Origin: a virus
Strand: one strand, 5' to 3'
DNA length: 42,461 bases
IMG/VR virus record: IMGVR_UViG_3300044701_002106
Location: 1-42,461 of that record
Shown here: positions 21,660-31,462 of the stretch, piece after piece
Layout: every line of letters begins with the position of its first letter
Position numbering within the stretch: position 1 is the stretch's first letter
Made by a program: the position numbers and the translations under genes
Notes under the pieces: generated by a model
Databases searched by the model: none
The model's input: only the letters and a program-made list of their open reading frames with translations
Told to the model about the DNA's origin: nothing

Positions 21660-24600
21660 TTGAGTGGCAAGAGATCAATGCCTGAGCAGCGGCGTAGGCA
21701 AATCACGGGCCTGGAGGCGACGCCTGTTCTCCCGGAGAAGCCTGCGGCCAAAGCCAAGGCCAAGCCCGCTGGTCGCCACTGGTCGTGGTATCTAACCCCG
21801 GCTGGCGTTGCCAACGAGGCCAAGTATTTCCTCAAGCAAGCCGGCCAAATGAACGCCGGCTACAGGCCAACAGGAACGGTCTCAATGCCGTTGATGGCAC
21901 CGGGAAGCATGTTTGCCCCGGTGCAATACCAAGACCCCAAGGGAAGGGTTCGCTACAGCACGCCCCTGGAGCGGCAGGTGGTGCATGGCGCTGCCGTGCA
22001 GATGCCAACCGATGCGGCATTGGCTGCCGTCAACCTGGCGCAGCGCGCCACAAACGGCTGGAAGCCTGCTGACCCTGCGTCGACTTCCGTGGGGAGGGGC
22101 TTGGTTGAGTTCAACCGCACCCTGGCCAAGGCGATGGACGCCAAGCTGCCGGAGGAAATGTCGACCTACCAGAAAACCTGGTTCAGCGACATTCCGGCTC
22201 TGGCATCGGCATCTGTTTTGGGTGGCGTTGCCGCCTCTCGCATTGTTGGCCCGCAGGCCTTTGGTTTCTTCAGTCCTGCTGCCGCCAAGGCGGCGCGCTG
22301 GGTTGCCGGTATCGGCACCGAGTCGTTCATCACGACGCTGATCAGCAACAACCTGTCCGGCAACATCGCCAACGCGGTGTCGCCCAACAGCCCGTTTGCC
22401 GTCACCCCGCAGGACGACCGCCTCAGCTCATCGCTCAAAAGCCTGCTGCCCAACGCCGGCGCTGAGGTAGCAGCTGGCCTTGGCTTCCTTGGCCTTGGCA
22501 AGGCCGTCTCTGGCCTTTCCGGCCTGCCGAACGTGGCCCGCAACCTCCGCGAGCAGCGGCTGACTGATGAGGTTCGCGCTGCCCGCCAAGAGACCGTTGC
22601 TTCCGGCATCCAGGAGGAGGTTTCGCCTGGCGAATACCGCTTCCGGGAGGAGGCCCAGCAGCAGCCTTCGCAGCCTGCAGCTGAACCGCAGCCTCAAACC
22701 CCGGCCCAGGCGCGTGACCAACTGATCGGCGAGCCCGCTGCTGCTGCGGTGCCGTCTGAGCCCATGGCGCCCGGTGGGGCTGTGCAAAACCCAGGGGCTG
22801 AGCTGCCGCAGGCCAATCCGGCCGAAGACCCTTGGTTTGACCCGGCGCTGCCTGAGGTTGATGCCGTTGCCATGGGCGTCAGCCGCCTGGATGACCAGCG
22901 CCTTCAGGAGCTGGCGACTGGCTCGGGATCTGTGCTGCCGGAGGTTGAGCGCCACCTGCAGGAGCAAAGCCAGTTCGACGTGGTGGAGGGCCTGGACCCC
23001 GCGTTCATGGCAATGCCAGCGGAGAACCTTGCCGACCCGATGGTGCCGATGCGGCAGCAGTGGGAGTCCACCGCAGTGCCTCATGCCAACTTGATGTCGC
23101 TGGCGAGCCCCGACAACGGCCCGCTGCTCTACAACCGGGTTCGTGAGCTCACAGGCCGTGACTTCGGCGAGTTCACCCGCCAGGACGTGCTTGATGGCAT
23201 TGACGCCCTGGGGCAAGAAGGCATTGCGCTGCTGCCTAATCGAGCTGGCGACGGGGTGCAGCTGTTTGATGTCAATGCCATTCAGGTCGACCCCGGCCGC
23301 TTTCAGTTCAAGCAAGGCGTTAACGCCCAGGGCCAGCAGATCGGCAACTCCCTGCAGGGGGTGTCCAAGTGGAGCACCGATGCCGAGGGCGTTGTTCAGG
23401 TCTGGACTGATCCAACCGATGGCCAGACCTTTGTGGTCAATGGCCACAACCGCCTGGCCAAGGCCAAGGAGTTGGGCGTTCCGTCCATCCGCGTTGAGGA
23501 GCTGCCAGCTGGGACTGCCGAGCAGGCCCGTGCCATGGGCGCCATCAGCAACATCGCTTCTGGTGGCGGCACTGCATTTGACGCAGCCAAGTTCATCCGT
23601 GAAGCGGGCATCCAAGACGCCGCTCAACTGGAGGCATCCGGTATCCCGCTGAGCTCTGGCCTTGGCACCCAGGGCCTGGCGCTGAGCAAGCTCCCCGACA
23701 ACCTGCTGCAGTCAGCCATTGATGGCGACCTGTCGTTGCCGCGGGCGCTGGCGCTGGGTGGCAGCGGGTTGGACGGCGAAAAGATGAACCGCGTCTATCA
23801 GCTCGCCCAAGGGCGGGACATGACCGACCGGGCCTTCAGCGAGCTGGCCCAGATGGCAAGCAGCGCACCGAAGGTCAAGGCCAACCAGAAAAACCTGTTT
23901 GGCGACGAGGAGATCGACACCACCGTCATCAAGGCGGAACTGGCGGGCAAGATCCGCGCTGAGTTGATTGGCAACAAGAACCTGTTCAAGCGGGTTGGCC
24001 GCGGCCGCTCCGTCAAGCAGCTGGCTGACAAGGGCGGCACTGAGGTGAACGCCCAGCAGGTGATAGATGCAGCAGGGACTGCCCAGGCGGTGCTGGGTGA
24101 GTTCGACGCCAGCAAGTACGCAGCTGGCACGCCCATCAGCCAGATGCTGAACGAGGCGGCAGCCCAGGTGGCCAATGGCGCTAAGTCGGCGCCGATCGTC
24201 AAGCGCATCCTCCAGCAGCTGGAAGCAGGCGCCGAGGCGATGCCTCCGGCGGCAGTAGAGGCGCCGGCCGTTGCTCCTGTTGAGCAGGCTGCGCCCGAGC
24301 AACAGCTCCTGACTGACGCCCAGCGCAAGGCATTAAAGAACCAAGTCATCCAAAAAGCCGTCGCCAACGGCGAGGTCCGCCCGAGCGCCACTTCGATCCC
24401 GGAGCTGCCAGCCCGACCCTTGGTCGACCCTGCCGTTGCTGCCAAGGACCTTGAGGCCAATGGTCTGCAGGCCGGATCCCCGGGTGCGCAGGCAATCATG
24501 GACGAGATCCGTCTGGGCACTGAGTACGCCCAGATAGATGCGCGGCGGCAGTTTGAGATCGAGCGGGCCAACCGCGAGGCCATGGGCTACGACCTCATGC

Positions 24601-26381
24601 CTTTTGAGGAGAAGAAGGCCAACGGGATGCTGGAAGGCTGGGACAAGCCGGATCCCGTCACCCTTGATGAGCGCGCCGCCTACGCCAAGCAAAAGCGCGT
24701 GGAGGCCGAGCAGGCCGGTGACGACACCCTTGCAAGGGAATGGCGCAATGCCGAGCGCCAACTGGAGCAGGCACGCATTGCTCGGACGATCGGCCAGCAG
24801 AACACCAGCCAGCAAGACATGTTTGGCGTGGGGCAGTACGACACATCAACGCCACTGCTGAACCAGCCGCCGGCGCCGTCGATCACGCTGGATCCAAACG
24901 CAAATCCAGCCAAGACAGCGCGTCAGCTTGGAGAGTTCAACCGCGGCAGGGGCCGGTGGGGCATCACCGAGCAGCAATGGCTAGACATCTTTAAGCGAAT
25001 CGGAGGCGTTCCCGACTGGTTTGACCTTGCAGGAGGTCAGGCCAACTGGGAAAAGCTGATGCAAGGCATGGATATGCCTGAGCTGGAGGCAAAGATCCAA
25101 GCGCTTGCCAGTAATTCGGCGCCTGCAGAGCGCGTGGCTAAGCCGCCGGCATTTACTTTCCCCGCCGATCTCAGCAAGTCCGCCCCGCGCTACGGCAGCG
25201 CCTCGCTGAAGTTTGCGAACGACCTGGACCGTGCGGCTTACATGCTGCGCAACGCGAGCAAGAAATCTGCCGGCGAGGGCCGTCTTGTTGCTGCCCTGGA
25301 GCAGGCGGGGTTTGACGTGGCTGCCGTGCGCCGTCATGGCGTGATGGTCAACCAGCAGATCAAGGCCCAGGTCAAGGCCGAGACCGGCTCAGCTGCCGCC
25401 CCGGTGGGCAAGCAGATGACCGTGCAGGTGGCTGATCAAGGCTTTGGCGGCGAAGGCATGGTCCTGCAGAGCGTTGACCCGATTCGCCAGAAGAAAGAGC
25501 GTGCGTTCCTGATGCTGGGCAACGCCGACCTGCGCATCCCGCCACAGGACAAAAAGCTCTGGGAGGGCGCACTCGACCAGATCATCAGGGACGTTGCAGG
25601 CGAACACGTTGCAATCGGTTTTGAGGACGTCCTGGGACGAAAGCCTCGCAGCGCCTCATGGGGTGGCGGCACCAAGCCCTCAGTCCAGGGCGGGCGCTAT
25701 GAGCTCAGCAACGATCTGATCGTGATCCAGGGGATGCTGGAGGCCTCGCCCGACAAGCTGGTCAGCGTTGCCCACCACGAAGCCTTCCATCGGGTGCAAT
25801 TCGGCCTGATGAATTTGGGCGAGATGAAGGCGATGGAAACCGCCTTTGGCCGGCAGCGGATCTTCGACTACTCCGGCATCCCCGAGCGCATGGAGATAGC
25901 GACCATCGAGCGGATGACAGTCGCCTACCAGACCTACGCAGAGATCAGGATGCAGGGGTTCAGTGATCCCTACGGCAAGCTGTTCCAGGAGGAGTTTGTA
26001 AAGGCCTTAGACAGCGCGCTGCCCAAAAAAGACGGCAAGTCGTGGGGCAACACGCTGACGGCAAATGTTGCCGGAAAGGTGCTGCGGGCCTTCGACAAGA
26101 TGCAGCAGCTCCTGGAGCGGTTCACCAACTACTGGAAGGGGAATGGCTTTACGTCAGCTGAGGACTTCTTCCGTCAGGTCTACGAGGGCGACATTGCTCG
26201 CAAGCGTGAGTTCAATGCGGCCAGCGAGGTGGTCACAAAGGACCAGGCCAGCCGCATGGAGTTTCTCGACAAGTGGACTACCGACAACGAGGGGGTCCAA
26301 ATGCAAATCACCAATGAAGTGGCCGGGCTCGATGCCCAGATAGCCGCGCTCAAGTCCAAAGCACTTTCTGGAGGCTGCTGA
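21660..26381 (+). CDS. Very large internal virion protein with ParB-like and HExxH motifs
   Basis: A 1,573-residue protein at the gp16 position. Residues 220-450 are linker-like, rich in Pro, Gln and Glu. A ParB/Srx-like segment spans about 535-640: FDVNAIQVDPGRFQFKQ, then TFVVNGHNRLAKAKELGV, the usual NGHHR-type box. A zincin-like motif HHEAFHR with HEAFH at about 1373-1377 lies near the C-terminus. Such mixes are known from phage polyvalent proteins that are injected with DNA. I see no lytic transglycosylase motif such as that at the start of T7 gp16. The start is TTG at 21660 or ATG at 21678; neither is clearly better. It probably enters the cell at infection. Confidence 0.8.
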   Translation: MSGKRSMPEQRRRQITGLEATPVLPEKPAAKAKAKPAGRHWSWYLTPAGVANEAKYFLKQAGQMNAGYRPTGTVSMPLMAPGSMFAPVQYQDPKGRVRYSTPLERQVVHGAAVQMPTDAALAAVNLAQRATNGWKPADPASTSVGRGLVEFNRTLAKAMDAKLPEEMSTYQKTWFSDIPALASASVLGGVAASRIVGPQAFGFFSPAAAKAARWVAGIGTESFITTLISNNLSGNIANAVSPNSPFAVTPQDDRLSSSLKSLLPNAGAEVAAGLGFLGLGKAVSGLSGLPNVARNLREQRLTDEVRAARQETVASGIQEEVSPGEYRFREEAQQQPSQPAAEPQPQTPAQARDQLIGEPAAAAVPSEPMAPGGAVQNPGAELPQANPAEDPWFDPALPEVDAVAMGVSRLDDQRLQELATGSGSVLPEVERHLQEQSQFDVVEGLDPAFMAMPAENLADPMVPMRQQWESTAVPHANLMSLASPDNGPLLYNRVRELTGRDFGEFTRQDVLDGIDALGQEGIALLPNRAGDGVQLFDVNAIQVDPGRFQFKQGVNAQGQQIGNSLQGVSKWSTDAEGVVQVWTDPTDGQTFVVNGHNRLAKAKELGVPSIRVEELPAGTAEQARAMGAISNIASGGGTAFDAAKFIREAGIQDAAQLEASGIPLSSGLGTQGLALSKLPDNLLQSAIDGDLSLPRALALGGSGLDGEKMNRVYQLAQGRDMTDRAFSELAQMASSAPKVKANQKNLFGDEEIDTTVIKAELAGKIRAELIGNKNLFKRVGRGRSVKQLADKGGTEVNAQQVIDAAGTAQAVLGEFDASKYAAGTPISQMLNEAAAQVANGAKSAPIVKRILQQLEAGAEAMPPAAVEAPAVAPVEQAAPEQQLLTDAQRKALKNQVIQKAVANGEVRPSATSIPELPARPLVDPAVAAKDLEANGLQAGSPGAQAIMDEIRLGTEYAQIDARRQFEIERANREAMGYDLMPFEEKKANGMLEGWDKPDPVTLDERAAYAKQKRVEAEQAGDDTLAREWRNAERQLEQARIARTIGQQNTSQQDMFGVGQYDTSTPLLNQPPAPSITLDPNANPAKTARQLGEFNRGRGRWGITEQQWLDIFKRIGGVPDWFDLAGGQANWEKLMQGMDMPELEAKIQALASNSAPAERVAKPPAFTFPADLSKSAPRYGSASLKFANDLDRAAYMLRNASKKSAGEGRLVAALEQAGFDVAAVRRHGVMVNQQIKAQVKAETGSAAAPVGKQMTVQVADQGFGGEGMVLQSVDPIRQKKERAFLMLGNADLRIPPQDKKLWEGALDQIIRDVAGEHVAIGFEDVLGRKPRSASWGGGTKPSVQGGRYELSNDLIVIQGMLEASPDKLVSVAHHEAFHRVQFGLMNLGEMKAMETAFGRQRIFDYSGIPERMEIATIERMTVAYQTYAEIRMQGFSDPYGKLFQEEFVKALDSALPKKDGKSWGNTLTANVAGKVLRAFDKMQQLLERFTNYWKGNGFTSAEDFFRQVYEGDIARKREFNAASEVVTKDQASRMEFLDKWTTDNEGVQMQITNEVAGLDAQIAALKSKALSGGC

Positions 26382-26384
26382 TCC

Positions 26385-29300
26385 ATGGCTAACTGCGACG
26401 ACCTGTTCCAACAAATCCAGGCCCTTGAGCAGCGCAAGCGCGACATCGAGAAGGCCCGCTACGTCCTGAACAGTCAGCGGCCCCCAGAGGACCCCGACCC
26501 TGCGACGAACTTTGTTTTCCGCGACCGCACCACGGGCCAGGAGCTGGAGACCAACTTCAACCAGATGTGGCGGGACATGACCGTCGACCCTGAGCGGCTG
26601 CAGGAATGGGCAGCACGGGCCGCTGGCTCACGCAGCAAGCCGATCGGCTCTGACGGCGAGTTTGAGAACTTCGCCCAGATGGTTGACCGGATGGGTGTCG
26701 ACAGCGCAGTGCAGCTGGGCTCGATGCTGCAGGCACTGACTGGCGACTGGGCCAAGTATTCCCCGTCCGACTTCAACGTCGTGACCGCCATTAACGACAA
26801 GGAGGCGTTCCAGGCCCGGCTGCTTGATGCCTTTGAGGAGGCCGGCATTGCGGTCAAGAAGGACCTGCTGGGCCAGGCCATTGCCCAGAACGTGGCCCCC
26901 TTCCTCGGGATCCTCAACAACGGCACCAAGGCCCAGGTGTTTGCCGACATCACGCGCAGCAACGTGATCAGCAAAATGCAGGACATCGCTGACGCGGTCA
27001 GCGAGACCGGCCTGCCTCCTAGCCGCGAGGCCAAGGCTGAGTTCGTTGATGCCTACATCAAGGCATTGTTTGCCCACCGCTCGCTGCGGGTGGCCAAGCG
27101 CCGCTCTGGTCAGCTGCTGCAGCAGTGGCAGCGGGTGATGGGCGAGGACCTTGAGATGCCGGGCTCCATCTGGGAGCAGACGGGAACTGATGCCAAGGCT
27201 GAGGTTGGCCAGATCGCAGAGGAGCTGATTGCCGCCACGCCTGCGGACCTGGTGGGCCCGGACAGCATCGCGGCCAAGGTCATTGATGCAGCCAACAAGG
27301 GGCCCAGCGGGCAGCTGGAGCTGACTGAGCTGATTGATGCGGCCAAGGTTGATGGCATCGACCCGCTGGCCAAGCTCGACAAGGGCTGGGACTGGAAGGC
27401 GCAGGCCCGGGGCTACTACAAGGACTCGATCCTTTTCGCCCCCAAGACGCAGGTGGTGATGAACTACATGAGCCAGAAGCTGGTCTTCATCGCTGAAGGC
27501 CTGAAGAAGGCTGCAGGCAACGGCCCCTTGATCCGGGAGGGGGCCACGTCATTCCACCGCGACCTGCTCAAAAGCAACATTGAAGGCGCCAGGGCCGCGG
27601 CGGAGGCCGCAATGCGGGCCGAGGAGATCATCAAGCAGTCGTGGTCGGAGTCCCTGCGCAAGGGTTTCTTCAATGCTGAGGCGCCCTTTGCGGGCAACCC
27701 TGATGCCTTTGGCGTCAGCACTGGCGCCATCCCGATTGAGGAGCAGTACAAAATCGCCCAGCAGGTGCTGGCGGATCCGTGGGACGCCAAGCGACTGCCT
27801 ATCCAAATCCGGGACAAGTGGTTGGTTAGCGAAAAGCTGCTGACCAACTACCTGCAGGAGAAGGCCCTGTCCAAGATGGCTGGCCGCGAGATCCGGCTGC
27901 CCATCACCGATTCCCTGCAGATGCTGGGCGCCGTGGACCAGCGGGCCGGCTTGCGGGTCTACATGACCGACCGGGCCAACGACTTCTTCATCCAGTCCTT
28001 TAAGGAGGGCCCGGAGTGGAGCTGGGCTCAGCGCCGGCAGTACGTCGACCAGAAGCTGCAGGACGTGCTGTACACGGCAGAGCCGAGCGACGCGCAGATC
28101 GCCAACTTCCGCAAGCAGTACGACCTGGGGGAGGAGTTCAGCAACGACCAGATTGCTGCCTACATCGCTTCCGAGAAGGTCGGCGTGCCTGTGCTGGCTG
28201 ACCCGGGCAACCGCAAGTCGTGGGACTTCTCGCAGTACGCCCGCATGCAGAACAGGCCCCAGGGGGGCATTGGCCAGTTGGCCGATGACGCCATGCGGCC
28301 GATTCGCAAGAACGACTACGGCGACATGCTGATCAGCTTCTGGCGTTCGCCTTGGAACCAGGCGCTGTGGGACATGAGCCTTGGTGCTCCGCCCATTGCC
28401 AACACGGCTCGCATCGTTGGCAAGATCCGCGCTGGCGAGGAGATCCCCCCTCAGCTGCTGGCCGCTACCCAGGCGGCGTGGGTGATGTTTGGCGGCATGG
28501 TGGCGATGTTTGCCTCGCTCGACAATGAGGTGGGCAAGCTCACCGGCAGCGCACCGCTTGATGCGCAGAAACGCGCCGCCTGGAAGACCGCCGGCAACCG
28601 GGAGAACAGCGTGTTTGGCATCCCGCTCAACTTGGGTGGTTTGCCGGTCCTCAACACCCTGTTCCTGTGGAAGGACCTCAAGGAGGCCATGGTCACTGGC
28701 ATGCACTCCAAATGGGACATGCAGCAGACCTGGTGGCAGCTGATGCAGGTCGGCACCGGCCAGATCATGCGTCAAACCGGCTTCCGTTCCCTGCAGATGC
28801 TCAGCGAGGCGCTGACCGAGCGGACCCCTGAAGCGTTCCAGCGCCTGGCGGGCTTCATTGCCAACGGCCAGGTCAACCCCTTCTCCGGCGCTCTGCGCAG
28901 TGTGGAGGGCGTGCTGGGCCTGGGCGCTGACACCGTGCAGCGCAACCGCAAGCTCAACCCCAGCGACGCCTATCTGGTGGAGCAGATTGGGCGCGACGAT
29001 CAGTTGGAGCAGATGCGGGAGGGCCTGCAGGCGTTCCTGATCAACTTCAGCCCAATGCTGTCTGCCTTGGCTGGGGCCACGCTCAAGGAGACCGACTACC
29101 TAGGCCGCAACATCACGCCCTGGAACGACTGGATCTTCAAGAACGAGTACCCGGCGGGCGTGCCGATGCACTGGAACGCCGAGAACAAGGTCTATTCCAC
29201 GCTCAACCGCTTGGGACTGCTGCAGCCGCCTGACGAGCTGATGACCGGCAGGATGCACGGCGTCCCCCTGGACCGCGATGCCGAGAAGGAGTTCAACTAT

Positions 29301-29774
29301 TACGTCGGCTTCACCCGTGGCGGGAAGTACAGCGACCATCCGCTGTTTGGAGGCAAGACGCTGTACCGAGTGCCGGGCAAGGTCGACTACATGGTCGAGA
29401 ACAGCTTCCAGGAGCAAACCGTTGGCATCCCGGTTGACCTGTCCGACCTACTGGATCGCGCCACAAACGGCAAGACGTTGTTTGAGGCAAGCAACTACGT
29501 CATCAACAGCTCTGAGTTCAAGAGGTGGGAAGCCAACCCGGCAACTACTACGGACCCGCGGGTAAAGGACATGCCTGCAACGGTGTACCGGGAGCAACCC
29601 GGCCCGTGGGTGCTGGCCCAGTTGCGGGACTACTACGCCGCCCTGGCCCGAGAGCGCATGGAAACCTCTGACAGCAAGGCCGCTGCTGAGATGCGGGCGC
29701 TGAGGGCAGAGCGTCTGAAGATGCAGTCGATTGAGAGCGCTGAACGCAAGGCCGCAATCGTGACTAGCCCATAA
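26385..29774 (+). CDS. Large internal virion protein (gp16 C-terminal-like)
   Basis: A 1,129-residue, mainly helical protein. It begins DDLFQQIQALEQRKRDIEKA, a coiled start, and contains long amphipathic helices and a hydrophobic stretch (AAWVMFGGMVAMFASL, about 698-713). The segment MRPIRKNDYGDMLISFWRSPWNQ and the end with LRDYYAALARERMET are of the kind seen in cyanophage gp16-like proteins. With the 1,573-residue neighbour it seems to share the role of T7 gp16, forming the inner-membrane part of the ejection channel. GGAGG lies 10 bases before the ATG, and the gene starts 3 bases after the upstream stop. Confidence 0.8.
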   Translation: MANCDDLFQQIQALEQRKRDIEKARYVLNSQRPPEDPDPATNFVFRDRTTGQELETNFNQMWRDMTVDPERLQEWAARAAGSRSKPIGSDGEFENFAQMVDRMGVDSAVQLGSMLQALTGDWAKYSPSDFNVVTAINDKEAFQARLLDAFEEAGIAVKKDLLGQAIAQNVAPFLGILNNGTKAQVFADITRSNVISKMQDIADAVSETGLPPSREAKAEFVDAYIKALFAHRSLRVAKRRSGQLLQQWQRVMGEDLEMPGSIWEQTGTDAKAEVGQIAEELIAATPADLVGPDSIAAKVIDAANKGPSGQLELTELIDAAKVDGIDPLAKLDKGWDWKAQARGYYKDSILFAPKTQVVMNYMSQKLVFIAEGLKKAAGNGPLIREGATSFHRDLLKSNIEGARAAAEAAMRAEEIIKQSWSESLRKGFFNAEAPFAGNPDAFGVSTGAIPIEEQYKIAQQVLADPWDAKRLPIQIRDKWLVSEKLLTNYLQEKALSKMAGREIRLPITDSLQMLGAVDQRAGLRVYMTDRANDFFIQSFKEGPEWSWAQRRQYVDQKLQDVLYTAEPSDAQIANFRKQYDLGEEFSNDQIAAYIASEKVGVPVLADPGNRKSWDFSQYARMQNRPQGGIGQLADDAMRPIRKNDYGDMLISFWRSPWNQALWDMSLGAPPIANTARIVGKIRAGEEIPPQLLAATQAAWVMFGGMVAMFASLDNEVGKLTGSAPLDAQKRAAWKTAGNRENSVFGIPLNLGGLPVLNTLFLWKDLKEAMVTGMHSKWDMQQTWWQLMQVGTGQIMRQTGFRSLQMLSEALTERTPEAFQRLAGFIANGQVNPFSGALRSVEGVLGLGADTVQRNRKLNPSDAYLVEQIGRDDQLEQMREGLQAFLINFSPMLSALAGATLKETDYLGRNITPWNDWIFKNEYPAGVPMHWNAENKVYSTLNRLGLLQPPDELMTGRMHGVPLDRDAEKEFNYYVGFTRGGKYSDHPLFGGKTLYRVPGKVDYMVENSFQEQTVGIPVDLSDLLDRATNGKTLFEASNYVINSSEFKRWEANPATTTDPRVKDMPATVYREQPGPWVLAQLRDYYAALARERMETSDSKAAAEMRALRAERLKMQSIESAERKAAIVTSP

Positions 29775-29787
29775 CGCCGTCAACGGC

Positions 29788-29817
29788 CACAATGAGTGCT
29801 ACGAGCCCGTAGTAGTC
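29788..29817 (+). promoter_or_regulatory. Phage promoter candidate before the tail fibre gene
   Basis: A 30-base block with 27 matches to 14541-14570. Core CTACGAGCCCGTAG (29799-29812) with upstream CACAATGAGTG. It lies 14 to 40 bases after the virion protein stop and 10 before the tail fibre ATG. T7 likewise has a promoter (phi17) before its tail fibre gene. Confidence 0.65.
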
Positions 29818-29827
29818 TGGCACTCCA

Positions 29828-31462
29828 ATGCCCCTTTCCTACGCCACATACACAGGGAACGGGTCGACCACCACGTTTTCCGTTCCCTTCCCGTACATCC
29901 TCAAGGCGCACGTCAAGCTCTACTTCGGGTACAGCCTTCTGGATGGCAGCTACACATCGCTGCTGGCTGAGGGCACCAATTACACCTGGTCAAGCGCCAC
30001 CCAGGTCCAGCTGACCACGGCCCCGACTGTCAGCCAGGTGCTGACGATCATCCGTGACACCCCTGACAGCAGCCAGCTGGTGCCTTGGCAGGACGGCTCC
30101 AACCTCATCGCTGGCGACCTCAACACGGCTGACCTGCAGAACCTGTACGTCGTCCAGGAGCAGCAGGACCGCAACGACGCTGGCATCACGCAGTCCACTA
30201 CTGCAATCAATACGGCCAACGCTGCCAGCACGACAGCGACGACAGCTGCGGCTTCGATCGGCGGCAAGCTCGACAAGACGGGCGGCACCATGACCGGTGC
30301 CATTGCGATGAGCGCTAACAAGATCACCGGGCTTGGTGATCCGACTGCTGCTCAGGACGCGGTAACAAAGACCTACGTTGACACGTCAACAGCGGCCTCG
30401 GTGGCAGCAGCTGCGGCAAGTGCCACTACTGCAACCGCGCAGGCAGCTTCTGCCGCGACTTCGGCCAGCAATGCTGCCAGCGCCCAGGCCGCAGCGGAAA
30501 GTGCCAGGGATTCGGCGCTGGCGGCCTACGACAACTTTGACGACCGCTACCTGGGGGCCAAGGCCAGCAACCCCACGGTTGATAACGACGGCAATCCGCT
30601 GGCGGCGGGTGCGCTGTACTTCAACACCACGTCGCAAGACATGCGGATCTACACAGGCAGCGCCTGGGTATCCGCCTATGCCAACGGTACGACGTTCCTG
30701 CAGCTGACTGGCGGGACGATGACCGGCAACATCACGTTTGCCGGGGGCCAGCCAACTGCAACGACTTCTGCCCCGAACATTGTCCAGCTGACGGACAGCA
30801 CGGCCAGCACCAGCACGACAACGGCAGCGACGCCAAACAGCGTCAAGAGCGCGTACGACTTGGCGAACACCGCCAACAACACCGCCAATGCCGCATTGCC
30901 AAAAACAGGCGGCACCATGACTGGTGCTATCACCTTTACTGCCGGTCAAGCAACACCAGCAGTAGGTGCAATCACCAGCGGAAGTGTTTCTGGCATCACC
31001 GACTTGGCAGTTGCAGACGGAGGTACTGGTGCTTCTACTGCTTCTGGTGCTCGGACCAACCTTGAGCTTGTTATTGGAACTGATGTTCAAGCGTTTGATT
31101 CCAATACCACCAAGCTCAACGTCACCCAATCCTTTACCAAGGCCCAGCGTGGTTCACCTGTCGCCCTGACCGACGCTGCCACCGTTGCCGTTGACTTGAG
31201 CCTAGGCAACTTCTACACGCTGACCTTGGGCGGAAACCGCACCCTGGGTGCCCCGACAAACCAAACCGCAGGGCAGAGCGGCGTGATCGTGATCACCCAA
31301 GACGGGACCGGCTCCCGCACCTTGGCCTACAACTCCGTCTGGAAGTTCCCAAGTGGTACAGCGCCAACGCTGACGACCACAGCCAGTGCGGTTGATGTAT
31401 TGGCCTACTACGTCGAGTCCGCCACCCGCATCACTGCCCGTCTGCTGAGTGACGTGAAATGA
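29828..31462 (+). CDS. Tail fibre protein (T7 gp17-like N-terminus)
   Basis: A 544-residue fibre. Residues 1-140 match the T7 gp17 tail-attachment domain: YTGNGSTTTFSVPFPYILKA, a VKLYFGYSL strand, and DLNTADLQNLYVVQEQQDRN. The shaft follows, with repeated GGTMTGAI/GGTMTGNI motifs (near 155, 298 and 360) and an Ala/Ser/Thr-rich coiled-coil-like stretch (180-235). The C-terminal part resembles generic cyanophage fibre ends (TVAVDLSLGNFYTLTLGGNR). The stop overlaps the next gene by 4 bases, suggesting that the following protein is an adhesin carried on the fibre. Confidence 0.92.
   Translation: MPLSYATYTGNGSTTTFSVPFPYILKAHVKLYFGYSLLDGSYTSLLAEGTNYTWSSATQVQLTTAPTVSQVLTIIRDTPDSSQLVPWQDGSNLIAGDLNTADLQNLYVVQEQQDRNDAGITQSTTAINTANAASTTATTAAASIGGKLDKTGGTMTGAIAMSANKITGLGDPTAAQDAVTKTYVDTSTAASVAAAAASATTATAQAASAATSASNAASAQAAAESARDSALAAYDNFDDRYLGAKASNPTVDNDGNPLAAGALYFNTTSQDMRIYTGSAWVSAYANGTTFLQLTGGTMTGNITFAGGQPTATTSAPNIVQLTDSTASTSTTTAATPNSVKSAYDLANTANNTANAALPKTGGTMTGAITFTAGQATPAVGAITSGSVSGITDLAVADGGTGASTASGARTNLELVIGTDVQAFDSNTTKLNVTQSFTKAQRGSPVALTDAATVAVDLSLGNFYTLTLGGNRTLGAPTNQTAGQSGVIVITQDGTGSRTLAYNSVWKFPSGTAPTLTTTASAVDVLAYYVESATRITARLLSDVK

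Noticed and set aside
22428-23627. Minus-strand open frame of 399 codons in the large virion protein gene
   Set aside because: Complement of a recognised ParB-like region; Leu/Gly/His-rich shadow with no ribosome site.
27549-28775. Minus-strand open frame of 408 codons
   Set aside because: Complement of the second large virion protein; typical antisense shadow of a high-GC gene.
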